Assembly (NCBI GenBank): GCA_024643445.1
Contig: JAHEMX010000002.1
Location: 1-29,116 of the forward strand
DNA: 29,116 nucleotides
Reading direction: 5' to 3'
Source: Desulfobulbaceae bacterium
Lineage (GTDB): Bacteria; Desulfobacterota; Desulfobulbia; Desulfobulbales; Desulfocapsaceae
How positions within the stretch are numbered: the first letter of the stretch is position 1; the number at the start of each line of letters is the position of its first letter. Both the position numbers and the translations under genes were made by a program. Under the pieces are notes generated by a model. That model made no database searches, was not told where the DNA came from, and worked only from the letters and a program-made list of their open reading frames with translations. Positions 9,065 to 16,348 of the stretch are shown here, piece after piece.

Positions 9065-10149
9065 CTCGTAAACATTCTGATTATATCGTTGTAGAAAACG
9101 AAGATCATCAAGGTACCCAGAAGGGCGATGCCAACCTGTTGGGCAACGATCTGTGCCTTCTCGTTCATCGGTTTGCGCCTGATCGCCTCAATGCTGAGGA
9201 AAACGAGATGCCCCCCATCCAGGACCGGAATCGGCAGCAGGTTGAGAATACCGAGATTAACACTGAGCAGCCCCATGAAATGTAAAAAGTTGAGCCAGCC
9301 GGCCCGGGCCTGTTCTCCGGCAAGCTGCGCAATCAGGATTGGGCCGCCCAGTTCGGAGGCGGGAACCACTCTCTGGAGTATCTTGACAATACCCATGAAA
9401 GTCAGATAGATGAACATCCAGGTCTGAGCAAATCCAGCCCTGAGGGCTCCGAAAAATCCGACCGGGACATTTTCTATCAGTTCCTCCTTGACGATACCGA
9501 TCATGAAGCGCTGTTCGACCTCTTCACCAAAGATATTTTTCACACTGTCCACAGCCGGTATAACCGCAATAGTCGTTTTCTGCTGATCACGCATGACGAT
9601 AAAGAGCAGTTCTTTCCCCCCGCTGTCCTTTACCGTGGACAGGACATCGTTCCATTCATTGACGACCTTGTCACCGATGCCAATGATAACATCGCCGGGC
9701 TTAAGCCCGGCCCGTTCGGCCGGCGAACCGACCCCGACACTGCCGATGGTGGTACTCTGCAGACCCTTGTCCATGTTTTGCGGAACCCCCATGAACAGGA
9801 AGATAATGAAGAAAAGAAGGACCGAGAAGAGCAGGTTGAACAAGGGACCGGCAAGAATGATGAAGAAACGGTTCCATACCGGTTTGGAGGCAAAGGAACG
9901 GTCAGTTTCAACACCGCTGTCCTCAGGTTCATCTGGATTCTCTCCATACATTTTCACATAACCGCCAAGCGGAAATATGGAAAGCAGATATTCTGTTTCC
10001 CCTATTACCTTACCCACCACCTTGGGACCAAAGCCGAGGGAAAACTTCAGGACCTTTACCCGGAAAAGTTTTGCGGCCAGGAAATGACCAAGTTCGTGGA
10101 CAAAGATGAGAACGCCGAGAACAACAACGAATGAAACAAGAGTATTCAT
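9061..10149 (-). CDS. rseP: Site-2 intramembrane zinc metalloprotease RseP
   Basis: 362 residues with one PDZ domain; E. coli RseP is about 450 residues with two. The zinc site HELGH is at residues 18-22 in the first membrane helix, and the second metal-site motif is near the C-terminus in NLLPIPVLDGGH. A hydrophobic helix follows FIILAGPLFNLLF, the PDZ core is around GSPAERAGLKPGDVI (~135-150), and there is a final membrane helix. In the inner membrane it cleaves anti-sigma factors or remnant signal peptides after a first cut. The usual neighbourhood dxr-rseP is present. The start ATG has no good Shine-Dalgarno; the dxr stop is 19 bp upstream, so coupling is likely. It overlaps tsaB by 4 bp. 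Confidence 0.95.
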   Translation of the reverse strand: MNTLVSFVVVLGVLIFVHELGHFLAAKLFRVKVLKFSLGFGPKVVGKVIGETEYLLSIFPLGGYVKMYGENPDEPEDSGVETDRSFASKPVWNRFFIILAGPLFNLLFSVLLFFIIFLFMGVPQNMDKGLQSTTIGSVGVGSPAERAGLKPGDVIIGIGDKVVNEWNDVLSTVKDSGGKELLFIVMRDQQKTTIAVIPAVDSVKNIFGEEVEQRFMIGIVKEELIENVPVGFFGALRAGFAQTWMFIYLTFMGIVKILQRVVPASELGGPILIAQLAGEQARAGWLNFLHFMGLLSVNLGILNLLPIPVLDGGHLVFLSIEAIRRKPMNEKAQIVAQQVGIALLGTLMIFVFYNDIIRMFTR

Positions 10150-10168
10150 AATGAAAAGTGGGAGTCTG

Positions 10169-11332
10169 TCAGGATGCGTTTCCTGTAATTAACTGATGAG
10201 TCATCAGGCGGGCGGCTTTGTCGGCCTCAAGCAGAACCTTCAGATCGGTATCACTGCCACCCCCTATACGAGCCATTGTTTTTTCGACAATAGCAGAAAT
10301 GCCGGGAAAAGAAATTTGGTTGTTTAAAAAGGCCTCTACCGCAACTTCGTTGGCGGCGTTGAGGACTGCCGCGCTGATACCGCCGCGCTCCAGTGCCTCA
10401 AAAGCGAGCCGCAGTGCCGGGAAACGATCGTAATCAGGTTCAAAAAATTCGAGCTTAGCGCTTTGCCAGAGGTTGAGCGGCTTCAGTTCGAGCGGCATGC
10501 GTTCCGGATAGGAGAGCGCATAGGCGATGGGAATCTTCATATCCGGAATGCCGAGCTGGGCCAGAACGGAGCCGTCCCGGTACTCTACCAGCGAGTGTAC
10601 AATCGACTGCGGGTGCACCACCACACTGATTGCAGCGGGATCCATGCCAAAGAGCCAATGCGCCTCAATAACTTCAAGGCCTTTGTTCATTAGGGTTGCC
10701 GAGTCGATGCTGATCTTCCGCCCCATATTCCAGTTCGGATGGGCCAGAGCCTGCTCCGGCGTAACGTACTGGAGTTCTTCTTTTTTCCTGTTTAAAAAGG
10801 GCCCTCCGGAGGCAGTCAGGATAATTCTGGCAACATCCTCTTTCCGCCCGGCATCGAGCGCCTGCAGGATAGCGCTGTGCTCTGAATCGATGGGCAGAAG
10901 CTTCACCTTGTTTTCCCGCACTTTCTGCATCACCAGCCTGCCTGCGACAACAAGCGTTTCCTTGTTTGCCAGTCCGATATCCTTGCCGGCCTCAATGGCC
11001 GCTATGGTTGGCAGCAGACCGGCTGCCCCGACAACGGCGGTGATCGTCATATCGGCCCCGCCAAGCGAAGCTATCTCCCGGTTCCCGTCAGCACCGTAGA
11101 CGATCCGTTTGCCAAATTCAGCTGGAAGCAGGCGAGCGAGTTTCTCGCCGTGCTCCTCATCAATTACCGAAATCAGCTGGGGCTCAAACTCCAGGACCTG
11201 TATGGCAAGCAAGGAGACATTTCTTCCGGCGGCAAGTCCGACTATGGAGAAACGATCGGGAAACTGTCGGACGATATTCAGGACGTTGACGCCTATTGAT
11301 CCCGTTGAACCCAGCAACGAAAGGTATTTCAT
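10169..11332 (-). CDS. dxr: 1-deoxy-D-xylulose 5-phosphate reductoisomerase
   Basis: 387 residues. The ATG at 11332 shares one base with the cdsA stop (TGATG); a longer in-frame extension lies entirely inside cdsA and is not family sequence. It converts DXP to MEP with NADPH, the first committed step of the MEP pathway, in the cytoplasm. Visible motifs: GSTGSIG nucleotide-binding turn (residues 8-14), LANKETLVVAG, PIDSEHSAI (metal-binding Asp and Glu), TASGGPF, and NMGRKISIDSATLMNKGLE (substrate phosphate and metal site). It is translationally coupled to cdsA and followed by rseP after 19 bp. Confidence 0.97.
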   Translation of the reverse strand: MKYLSLLGSTGSIGVNVLNIVRQFPDRFSIVGLAAGRNVSLLAIQVLEFEPQLISVIDEEHGEKLARLLPAEFGKRIVYGADGNREIASLGGADMTITAVVGAAGLLPTIAAIEAGKDIGLANKETLVVAGRLVMQKVRENKVKLLPIDSEHSAILQALDAGRKEDVARIILTASGGPFLNRKKEELQYVTPEQALAHPNWNMGRKISIDSATLMNKGLEVIEAHWLFGMDPAAISVVVHPQSIVHSLVEYRDGSVLAQLGIPDMKIPIAYALSYPERMPLELKPLNLWQSAKLEFFEPDYDRFPALRLAFEALERGGISAAVLNAANEVAVEAFLNNQISFPGISAIVEKTMARIGGGSDTDLKVLLEADKAARLMTHQLITGNAS

Positions 11333-12135
11333 CAGAACCCCGAATAAAGAAGGACGTAATACAGGATCGGGGCGGCAAGAAGCAGGGAATCGACACGATC
11401 GAGGATACCGCCGTGAGCGCCAAGCAGCGCGCCTGAGTCCTTGTTCCCGGTACCTCTTTTGATAACGGACTCCAGCAGATCGCCAAGCATCCCGACGATA
11501 GACAGCGCAAATGAAAGAAAAATGATCACCAGCATACCGGCAGGTACCGGGCACAGTTGCGCGAGCAGAACAGCCGCCAGCATACCGCCAACAATACCGC
11601 CGATCGCCCCTTCAACCGTTTTGTTCGGACTGATATGCGGGCAAAGCTTGCGACGTCCCCAGCGACTGCCGACATAATAGGCCAGGGTGTCGGAACCGGC
11701 CGTTACCGCTGAGAGTATTACGAGCCAGTGAGCGCCATCGGGCAGGGCACGGATCAACACCAGGTGTGATGCAAGAAAACCGGTGAAAATGATGCCGAGC
11801 GCACCACGATTCAGGATTGACAATGGTGATTCGAAGCGACTGAAGTTATAAAGGATATAAAGGATTAGCGCGCAGAAGGCGAGGATTACGCCAAAGGATG
11901 CGGAAAATCGAGGATGTTGCGCAAAAACAGCGGCGAGAATGGGCAAACTCAGAACAATAGAGAGAATGGTCCGATCAGATTCATAGAGGATGTGAGCAAG
12001 GCTCATCCTGCAGTATTCCCTGGCCCCGACTATCCCGATCACTAAAACAACCGCCCAAAAGCACAAAAACGATCCCTTCGCAAGCAGCAGCAGCCACCCG
12101 ACCGCGAGAAGAATTCCGGGAACCGTTCTTTTCAT
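11332..12135 (-). CDS. cdsA: Phosphatidate cytidylyltransferase
   Basis: 267 residues, strongly hydrophobic with roughly eight membrane segments. It makes CDP-diacylglycerol from phosphatidic acid and CTP in the inner membrane, feeding phospholipid synthesis. The diagnostic C-terminal block is present: SDTLAYYVGSRWGRRKLCP, then ISPNKTVEGAIGG, and GDLLESVIKRGTGNKDSG followed by HGGILDRVDSLL (the CDP-alcohol signature with its conserved acidic residues). The ATG overlaps the uppS stop by 4 bp and its stop overlaps the dxr start by 1 bp, so uppS-cdsA-dxr form one coupled unit. Confidence 0.96.
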   Translation of the reverse strand: MKRTVPGILLAVGWLLLLAKGSFLCFWAVVLVIGIVGAREYCRMSLAHILYESDRTILSIVLSLPILAAVFAQHPRFSASFGVILAFCALILYILYNFSRFESPLSILNRGALGIIFTGFLASHLVLIRALPDGAHWLVILSAVTAGSDTLAYYVGSRWGRRKLCPHISPNKTVEGAIGGIVGGMLAAVLLAQLCPVPAGMLVIIFLSFALSIVGMLGDLLESVIKRGTGNKDSGALLGAHGGILDRVDSLLLAAPILYYVLLYSGF

Positions 12136-12884
12136 GTACTGTCACTCCCGACCTGGTTGCCCGTCAGGCCAAACCTTCTTTCCCGCCTCTGGTACTCTTG
12201 CAGCGCCAGCAGGTAGGCCTCACGCCTGAAGTCAGGCCACATTGTTTCGGTAAAATAGATCTCTGCATAGGACGCCTGCCAGAGCAGAAAATTTGAAAGC
12301 CGCATTTCACCACCGGTGCGGATCAACAGATCAGGATCAGGCTGTCCTGAGGTATAGAGATGATCAGAAACAACCTGCTGATCGATGTCTTCGACTCTCA
12401 GTTCGCCTCGACAGCATTTTTCAGCAATCTGCCTGATGCCGCCGCATATCTCGTCACGCGAACCGTAGCTCAAGGCCAGATTGAGAATGAGTTTGTCATT
12501 GCCGGAGGTCTTGACGATCGAGGCTTCCAGGACATCCCGTACGGCACGGGGCAATTGAGCAGTATTCCCTATGCAACAAAGACGAATGTTGTTTTTTTCC
12601 ATCCGCTCAAGTTCTGAAACAAGATAGGACTTGAGGATATTCATCAGGCCCGAGACTTCCTGCTGAGGCCGGTTCCAGTTTTCCGAGGAAAAGGCATACA
12701 GGGTCAGATGTCTGACACCAAGTTCACGGGACGTCTCGACGATTTCACGGACTGAATCTGCACCGACCTTGTGCCCGTAGAGTCTCGGCTTTTTTCGTTT
12801 CTGAGCCCATCTCCCATTACCATCCATGACAATGGCAACGTGGGTTGGGATTCTATCCGGATCGAAGGGGTCGGAAGATGTCAT
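12132..12884 (-). CDS. uppS: Undecaprenyl diphosphate synthase (cis-prenyltransferase)
   Basis: 250 residues from the ATG at 12884; a GTG at 12914 would add ten residues (LVPDPKNHS-like), and neither start has a good ribosome site, so the start is uncertain. It condenses isopentenyl diphosphate onto farnesyl diphosphate to make the C55 carrier lipid for peptidoglycan and O-antigen. Motifs: IVMDGNGRWAQKR (catalytic Asp at residue 21), TLYAFSSENWNRP, DLLIRTGGEMRLSNFLLWQ, and AEIYFTETMWPDF. It lies downstream of frr and overlaps cdsA by 4 bp. Substrate for the enzyme comes from the MEP pathway, two of whose genes (dxr, ispG) are in the same string. Confidence 0.95.
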   Translation of the reverse strand: MTSSDPFDPDRIPTHVAIVMDGNGRWAQKRKKPRLYGHKVGADSVREIVETSRELGVRHLTLYAFSSENWNRPQQEVSGLMNILKSYLVSELERMEKNNIRLCCIGNTAQLPRAVRDVLEASIVKTSGNDKLILNLALSYGSRDEICGGIRQIAEKCCRGELRVEDIDQQVVSDHLYTSGQPDPDLLIRTGGEMRLSNFLLWQASYAEIYFTETMWPDFRREAYLLALQEYQRRERRFGLTGNQVGSDST

Positions 12885-12930
12885 TGAATGGTTTTTCGGA
12901 TCTGGGACCAACACCTGCTGTACTCGAGCC

Positions 12931-13485
12931 CTAGACAGCCATCACCTCTTTTTCCTTGGAGGCGGTTATGGTGTCTACCTGGGCAATATAGTCATTCGTT
13001 TCCGATTGAGCCTCTTCCTGAAGTTTAAAGAGCTCATCCTCCGAGATATCCTTGTCCTTCTTCTGCTTTTTCAGGATATCAATGGCCTCGCGGCGAACAT
13101 TTCTGATTGCCACGCGAAACTCTTCCGCAACTTTCTTGACCTGTTTAACCAGCTCCGTTCTTCGTTCTTCGGTGAGCTGCGGAATATTGAGCCGAATGAT
13201 CTTGCCATCATTTACCGGCGTCAGGCCGATATCCGATTTGAGGATCGCCTTTTCGATGGCCCCGATTACCTGAGGGTCCCATGGCTGAATGGCGATCATC
13301 CTGCTTTCCGGAATGGTAATCGTACTGACCTGATTCAACGGCATGGTGCTGCCGTAAGAGGCTACGGCAATACCATCGAGAAGAGCAAGTGAAGCACGTC
13401 CGGTGCGAACCTTGGACAGTTCGTACTTGAAGGCTTCGACACTTTTCTCCATTTTTTCAGACATCTCAAGTATCACATCGCTCAT
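12931..13485 (-). CDS. frr: Ribosome recycling factor
   Basis: 184 residues, normal for RRF. The ATG is preceded by AGGAAAGGTG. With EF-G it splits the post-termination 70S complex. The sequence shows the tRNA-mimicking three-helix bundle and small beta domain: a first helix with VEAFKYELSKVRTGRAS, the beta domain with GSTMPLNQVSTITIPE and IQPWDP, then long charged helices with NIPQLTEERRTELVKQVKK and IRNVRREAIDILKK. It sits between pyrH and uppS in the conserved rpsB-tsf-pyrH-frr order. Confidence 0.98.
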   Translation of the reverse strand: MSDVILEMSEKMEKSVEAFKYELSKVRTGRASLALLDGIAVASYGSTMPLNQVSTITIPESRMIAIQPWDPQVIGAIEKAILKSDIGLTPVNDGKIIRLNIPQLTEERRTELVKQVKKVAEEFRVAIRNVRREAIDILKKQKKDKDISEDELFKLQEEAQSETNDYIAQVDTITASKEKEVMAV

Positions 13486-13523
13486 TTTGTCACCTTTCCT
13501 GTTAATGGACAGCAGCGGGTTTA

Positions 13524-14237
13524 TCAGGTGCTGATAAGCGTGCCGACCTTCTCTCCGAGCACCGCTTTCCTGACATTGCCGGGCACTGTCATATTCATGA
13601 CCAAAATAGGCTTGCCATCTTCCTTTGCCAGCGCAATACCGGCAGCATCCATGACCCGAAGGTCCTGTTTGAGAACCTGATCATAGCTGAGCTGATCGAA
13701 TTTAACTGCATCCGGGAATTTTATCGGATCCTTGTCATACACGCCATCCACTTTGGTGGCCTTGATGATAAGATCGGCATCGATCTCAAGTGCTCTGAGT
13801 ACAGCAGCCGAATCAGTCGTGAAATAGGGGTTCCCGGTACCAGCCGCGAGAATGACGGTTCTGCCTTTTTCCAGATGCCTGGTTGCCCGCCGGCGGATAT
13901 ACGGTTCGCAGACAGACTGCATCGGAATTGCCGACTGGACCCGAGTATCAACCCCGGCACGCTCAAGTGCATCCTGCATCGCCAGACTGTTCATGACCGT
14001 TGCCAGCATTCCCATATAGTCTGCCGTGGCCCGATCCATGCCCTTGCTTGCTCCGGCAACACCCCTGAAGATATTTCCGGCACCGATGACAATACCTGTC
14101 TGGACACCAAGGCCAACGATTTCCTTGATTTCCGAGGCAACAAAATCGAGGACACCGGTGTTGATCCCATAGGAATCCTCGCCCATCAGAGCCTCTCCGC
14201 TGAGCTTCAGCAAAATTCTATGGTATTTTAACTGCAT
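13524..14237 (-). CDS. pyrH: UMP kinase
   Basis: 237 residues from the ATG at 14237, which has CGGGAG eight bases upstream; an in-frame extension to 14321 lacks family similarity. It phosphorylates UMP to UDP, is hexameric in bacteria, and is typically GTP-activated and UTP-inhibited. Amino acid kinase motifs: ILLKLSGEAL (Lys at residue 11), VIGAGNIFRG, RATADYMGMLATVMNSLAMQ, AAGTGNPYFTTDSAA, and KATKVDGVYDKDP. The 129-bp gap upstream to tsf holds no terminator or clear promoter that I can see. Confidence 0.98.
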   Translation of the reverse strand: MQLKYHRILLKLSGEALMGEDSYGINTGVLDFVASEIKEIVGLGVQTGIVIGAGNIFRGVAGASKGMDRATADYMGMLATVMNSLAMQDALERAGVDTRVQSAIPMQSVCEPYIRRRATRHLEKGRTVILAAGTGNPYFTTDSAAVLRALEIDADLIIKATKVDGVYDKDPIKFPDAVKFDQLSYDQVLKQDLRVMDAAGIALAKEDGKPILVMNMTVPGNVRKAVLGEKVGTLIST

Positions 14238-14366
14238 ACAGATGCTCCCGGGTAAGGTAAAATGCGGTTGACGGCCCTGAACCGGCAGCCGATCAAACAG
14301 TCCACCACGACTGCATTGCATGCCTGTCAGAAACGACTATGCAATCAGACGGAAATAATCGATGAT

Positions 14367-14963
14367 TCAATCAACCCCGATCTGAAAACGGGAGAATCGC
14401 TTGATGCTGATATTCTCGCCCATCTTGCCAACACAGTCGGTTAAAAGGTCCTGAACGCTGAGATCAGGATTCTTCACAAATTTCTGTTCCAGCAGGCAGA
14501 TTTCCGCAAGGAATTTGTCCACCTTGCCGGAAACAATTTTCTCGATGATATTCTTCGGTTTACCCGATTCAAGTGCCTGCTGCTCATAGATCGCTTTTTC
14601 ACGAGATAGAACATTTTCAGGCACACTTTCACGATCGATGGAAACCGGGGAGGAAGCGGCAATGTGCATCGCCAGATCCCTGGCAAGTTCCCTGAATTGA
14701 TCGGTCTTGGCCACGAAATCAGTTTCGCAGTTCAATTCTATCATGACCCCGAGTTTTCCGCCGGCATGAATGTATGTCTCAATGACACCTTCGGAAGTCG
14801 CTCTGCCGGCACGTTTGGCTGCCACGGCAAGCCCTTTCTTGCGGAGCAGATCGACGGCTTTCTCCATATCGCCATCCGTTTCAGTGAGCGCTTTTTTACA
14901 GTCCATCATGCCGGCGCTGGTCTTGTCCCGCAGATCCTTCACCATCTGGCTGGTAATTTTCAT
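14367..14963 (-). CDS. tsf: Elongation factor Ts, short form
   Basis: 198 residues, against about 283 for E. coli EF-Ts; this matches the short single-core form known from Thermus and cyanobacteria rather than a truncation, because the C-terminal module (GENISIKRFSRFQIG) is present. The N-terminal UBA-like part has VKDLRDKTSAGMMDCKKALTE; the core has YIHAGGKLGVMIELNCETDFVA, with the TDFV motif that contacts EF-Tu. It exchanges GDP for GTP on EF-Tu. The start ATG follows a GGAGGAA site. It is separated from rpsB by an unusually long 278-bp gap that contains a terminator-like hairpin. Confidence 0.97.
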   Translation of the reverse strand: MKITSQMVKDLRDKTSAGMMDCKKALTETDGDMEKAVDLLRKKGLAVAAKRAGRATSEGVIETYIHAGGKLGVMIELNCETDFVAKTDQFRELARDLAMHIAASSPVSIDRESVPENVLSREKAIYEQQALESGKPKNIIEKIVSGKVDKFLAEICLLEQKFVKNPDLSVQDLLTDCVGKMGENISIKRFSRFQIGVD

Positions 14964-14994
14964 TCTATTCCTCCATCGAAGACGTATCGCTACG

Positions 14995-15051
14995 TTATTT
15001 CATTTTTTCCTGCCACGGCGATGCGCAGACGCAGCTGCAGTTTTACCGTGG
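14995..15051 (-). promoter_or_regulatory. tsf leader: imperfect hairpin and tiny ATG-AAA-TAA frame
   Basis: On the minus strand CCACGG (15051-15046) can pair with CCGTGG (15018-15013), with an inner GCAG/CTGC pairing. Just after it, AGGA then ATG AAA TAA (15003-14995) makes a two-codon frame 31 bases before the tsf ATG. Both are visible in the sequence; any role as a leader control element for tsf is inference. No clear promoter is visible between this point and rpsB. Confidence 0.3.
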
Positions 15052-15115
15052 TCATTCTTGTTCAGTGACAGCGCGCCAATAAAAAGCCGCCGCTAAAATT
15101 GTCCCAACTGATAAT

Positions 15116-15144
15116 GAAAAGGGGCCGTCATGCGACTGCCCCTT
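15116..15144 (-). terminator. Hairpin with short T-run between rpsB and tsf (terminator or attenuator)
   Basis: In transcription direction AAGGGGCAGTC pairs with GACGGCCCCTT around a GCAT loop, 10 of 11 pairs with one A-G mismatch. TTTTC follows, counting two T from the stem. It lies about 98 bp after the rpsB stop and 155 bp before tsf. The short T-run suggests partial termination, which would set rpsB above tsf expression. The remaining gap sequence (15145-15241) holds nothing I recognise. Confidence 0.6.
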
Positions 15145-15241
15145 CTCACCATTGTGCTGTTACCTCAGTCAAACCCGAATTCCTCGTTACCGATCAAGGA
15201 AACGGGTAGGCGCAAGCCCTGAGCTGCTCTTTTTTGGCTCG

Positions 15242-16063
15242 CTATTCCTGGGCTGCTTTCGGCTCGGCAACCTTTTCGAGAGGTGCCTCAACAACATCGG
15301 TCTTTTCAGCCTTCACCATCTCTTCTTCACTGACGGCCATGGCGGCTTCAAGGGCCTCGGCGGAGGCGTCTTCACCGTCTTTTTCGGCCTGACCCTGGAG
15401 AACAGCTTCTGCCACATACCCGGTGATCAATCTGATAGCCTTGATCGCATCATCGTTGCCTGGAATCAGGTAATCAATGCCGTCAGGATCACAGTTGGTG
15501 TCGGTCATGGCAACAATCGGGATCTTGAGTTTCTGAGCTTCCTTGACCGCGATAGCCTCAGCTTTTGGATCGACGACGAATATCACGCTGGGCAGTCCCC
15601 TCATGTCCTTTATGCCGCCGACGTTGCGATCGAGTTTGACGCGCTCCTTCTGCATCTTCAAAATTTCCTTTTTGGGAAACTTGCTGATGGAACCGTCCTC
15701 CTGCATCGCTTCGATAGACTTGAGCCGGTCAACACTGGTCTTGATGGTCTGGAAATTGGTCATCATGCCGCCAAGCCAGCGGTAATCGACATAATATTGT
15801 TTACAGCGTCGCGCTTCCTCACGGATTATTGCCTGGGCCTGGCGCTTGGTACCGACAAAAAGTACCGAGCCCCCTTCAGCAACTTCTTTGGCAACGAAGT
15901 CACACGCCTTGGCAAACAGGCGCCTGGTGATATCGAGGTTGATGATATAGATACCATTGCGAGGGCCATAGATATACGGCTTCATCTTCGGGTTCCAGCG
16001 CCTGGTCTGATGTCCAAAATGCAGGCCTGCCTGCAGCATCTCCTTCACGGTTGCATAGCTCAT
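15242..16063 (-). CDS. rpsB: 30S ribosomal protein S2
   Basis: 273 residues. The ATG has AAGGAG upstream. The body is typical S2: MKEMLQAGLHFGHQTRRWNPKM-type start, IYIINLDITRRLF, LFVGTKRQAQ, YRWLGGMMTNFQTI, and VDPKAEAIAVKEAQKLKIP followed by NCDPDGIDYLIPGNDDA. About 40 residues beyond the usual core form an acidic Ala/Glu-rich tail (from GQAEKDGEDASAEA onward), probably disordered. S2 joins the 30S late, near the S1 site. It is the first gene of the rpsB-tsf-pyrH-frr string and has a 285-bp leader with structured elements. Confidence 0.98.
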   Translation of the reverse strand: MSYATVKEMLQAGLHFGHQTRRWNPKMKPYIYGPRNGIYIINLDITRRLFAKACDFVAKEVAEGGSVLFVGTKRQAQAIIREEARRCKQYYVDYRWLGGMMTNFQTIKTSVDRLKSIEAMQEDGSISKFPKKEILKMQKERVKLDRNVGGIKDMRGLPSVIFVVDPKAEAIAVKEAQKLKIPIVAMTDTNCDPDGIDYLIPGNDDAIKAIRLITGYVAEAVLQGQAEKDGEDASAEALEAAMAVSEEEMVKAEKTDVVEAPLEKVAEPKAAQE

Positions 16064-16348
16064 CGTTCACTCCTTTTCTGGTTTAACCTCCATCTTCATG
16101 GATCAGCCAAGGTTTAAAAACCAACTGGTCTGACACCAGATCTGCTGAAGATGTGTGTTTTAGTGCCTCGGGGTTTATTCTTCTTTGCAAAAAAAAGAAA
16201 AAACTGTTGATGGCATGGCCCCGGTTATCGGGGTCCGTTCTTCTACTCCTTTTCCAGCACACTACTATGTGCGCAAAACATATTCTCTTACCATGCGAAT
16301 CAATGTTTTGCAAGTTTCTCGTAACCTTGAAAACGTTGATTCGTGCAA
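16064..16348 (-). promoter_or_regulatory. 285-bp rpsB upstream region: candidate promoter and leader hairpins
   Basis: Reading the minus strand from the ykgJ end: a 9-bp inverted repeat (16311-16303 and 16281-16273) brackets a candidate promoter, TTGCAA (16313-16308), 17 bp, TAAGAG (16290-16285); the -10 is poor. Next comes a GC-rich hairpin (16236-16217) and a T-rich stretch (16203-16189). Nearer rpsB, CTGGT/ACCAG (16139-16125) and GGTTT/AAACC (16122-16111) lie side by side and can form competing structures. In other bacteria S2 represses its own leader; whether these hairpins do that here is inference. No protein-coding gene fits. Confidence 0.45.
16217..16236 (-). terminator. Weak candidate terminator after the YkgJ-family gene
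   Basis: CCCCG/CGGGG stem extended by GG/CC across a bulged T, loop of five. The T-rich run (T6 C T8) begins only about 13 bases after the stem, further than in standard rho-independent terminators, so termination here would be partial or depend on another factor. Confidence 0.35.

Noticed and set aside
10169..11554. 74-codon N-terminal extension of Dxr into cdsA
   Set aside because: The extension is Arg-rich out-of-frame cdsA sequence; the NADPH-binding turn starts eight residues after the ATG at 11332.
15152..16117. Long plus-strand open frame (321 codons) opposite rpsB
   Set aside because: It is antisense to a clear S2 gene, has no family resemblance and reflects codon bias of rpsB.
16178..16219. 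13-codon frame (MPSTVFSFFCKEE) in the rpsB upstream region
   Set aside because: Runs through the T-rich tract, has no ribosome site close by and looks like chance.
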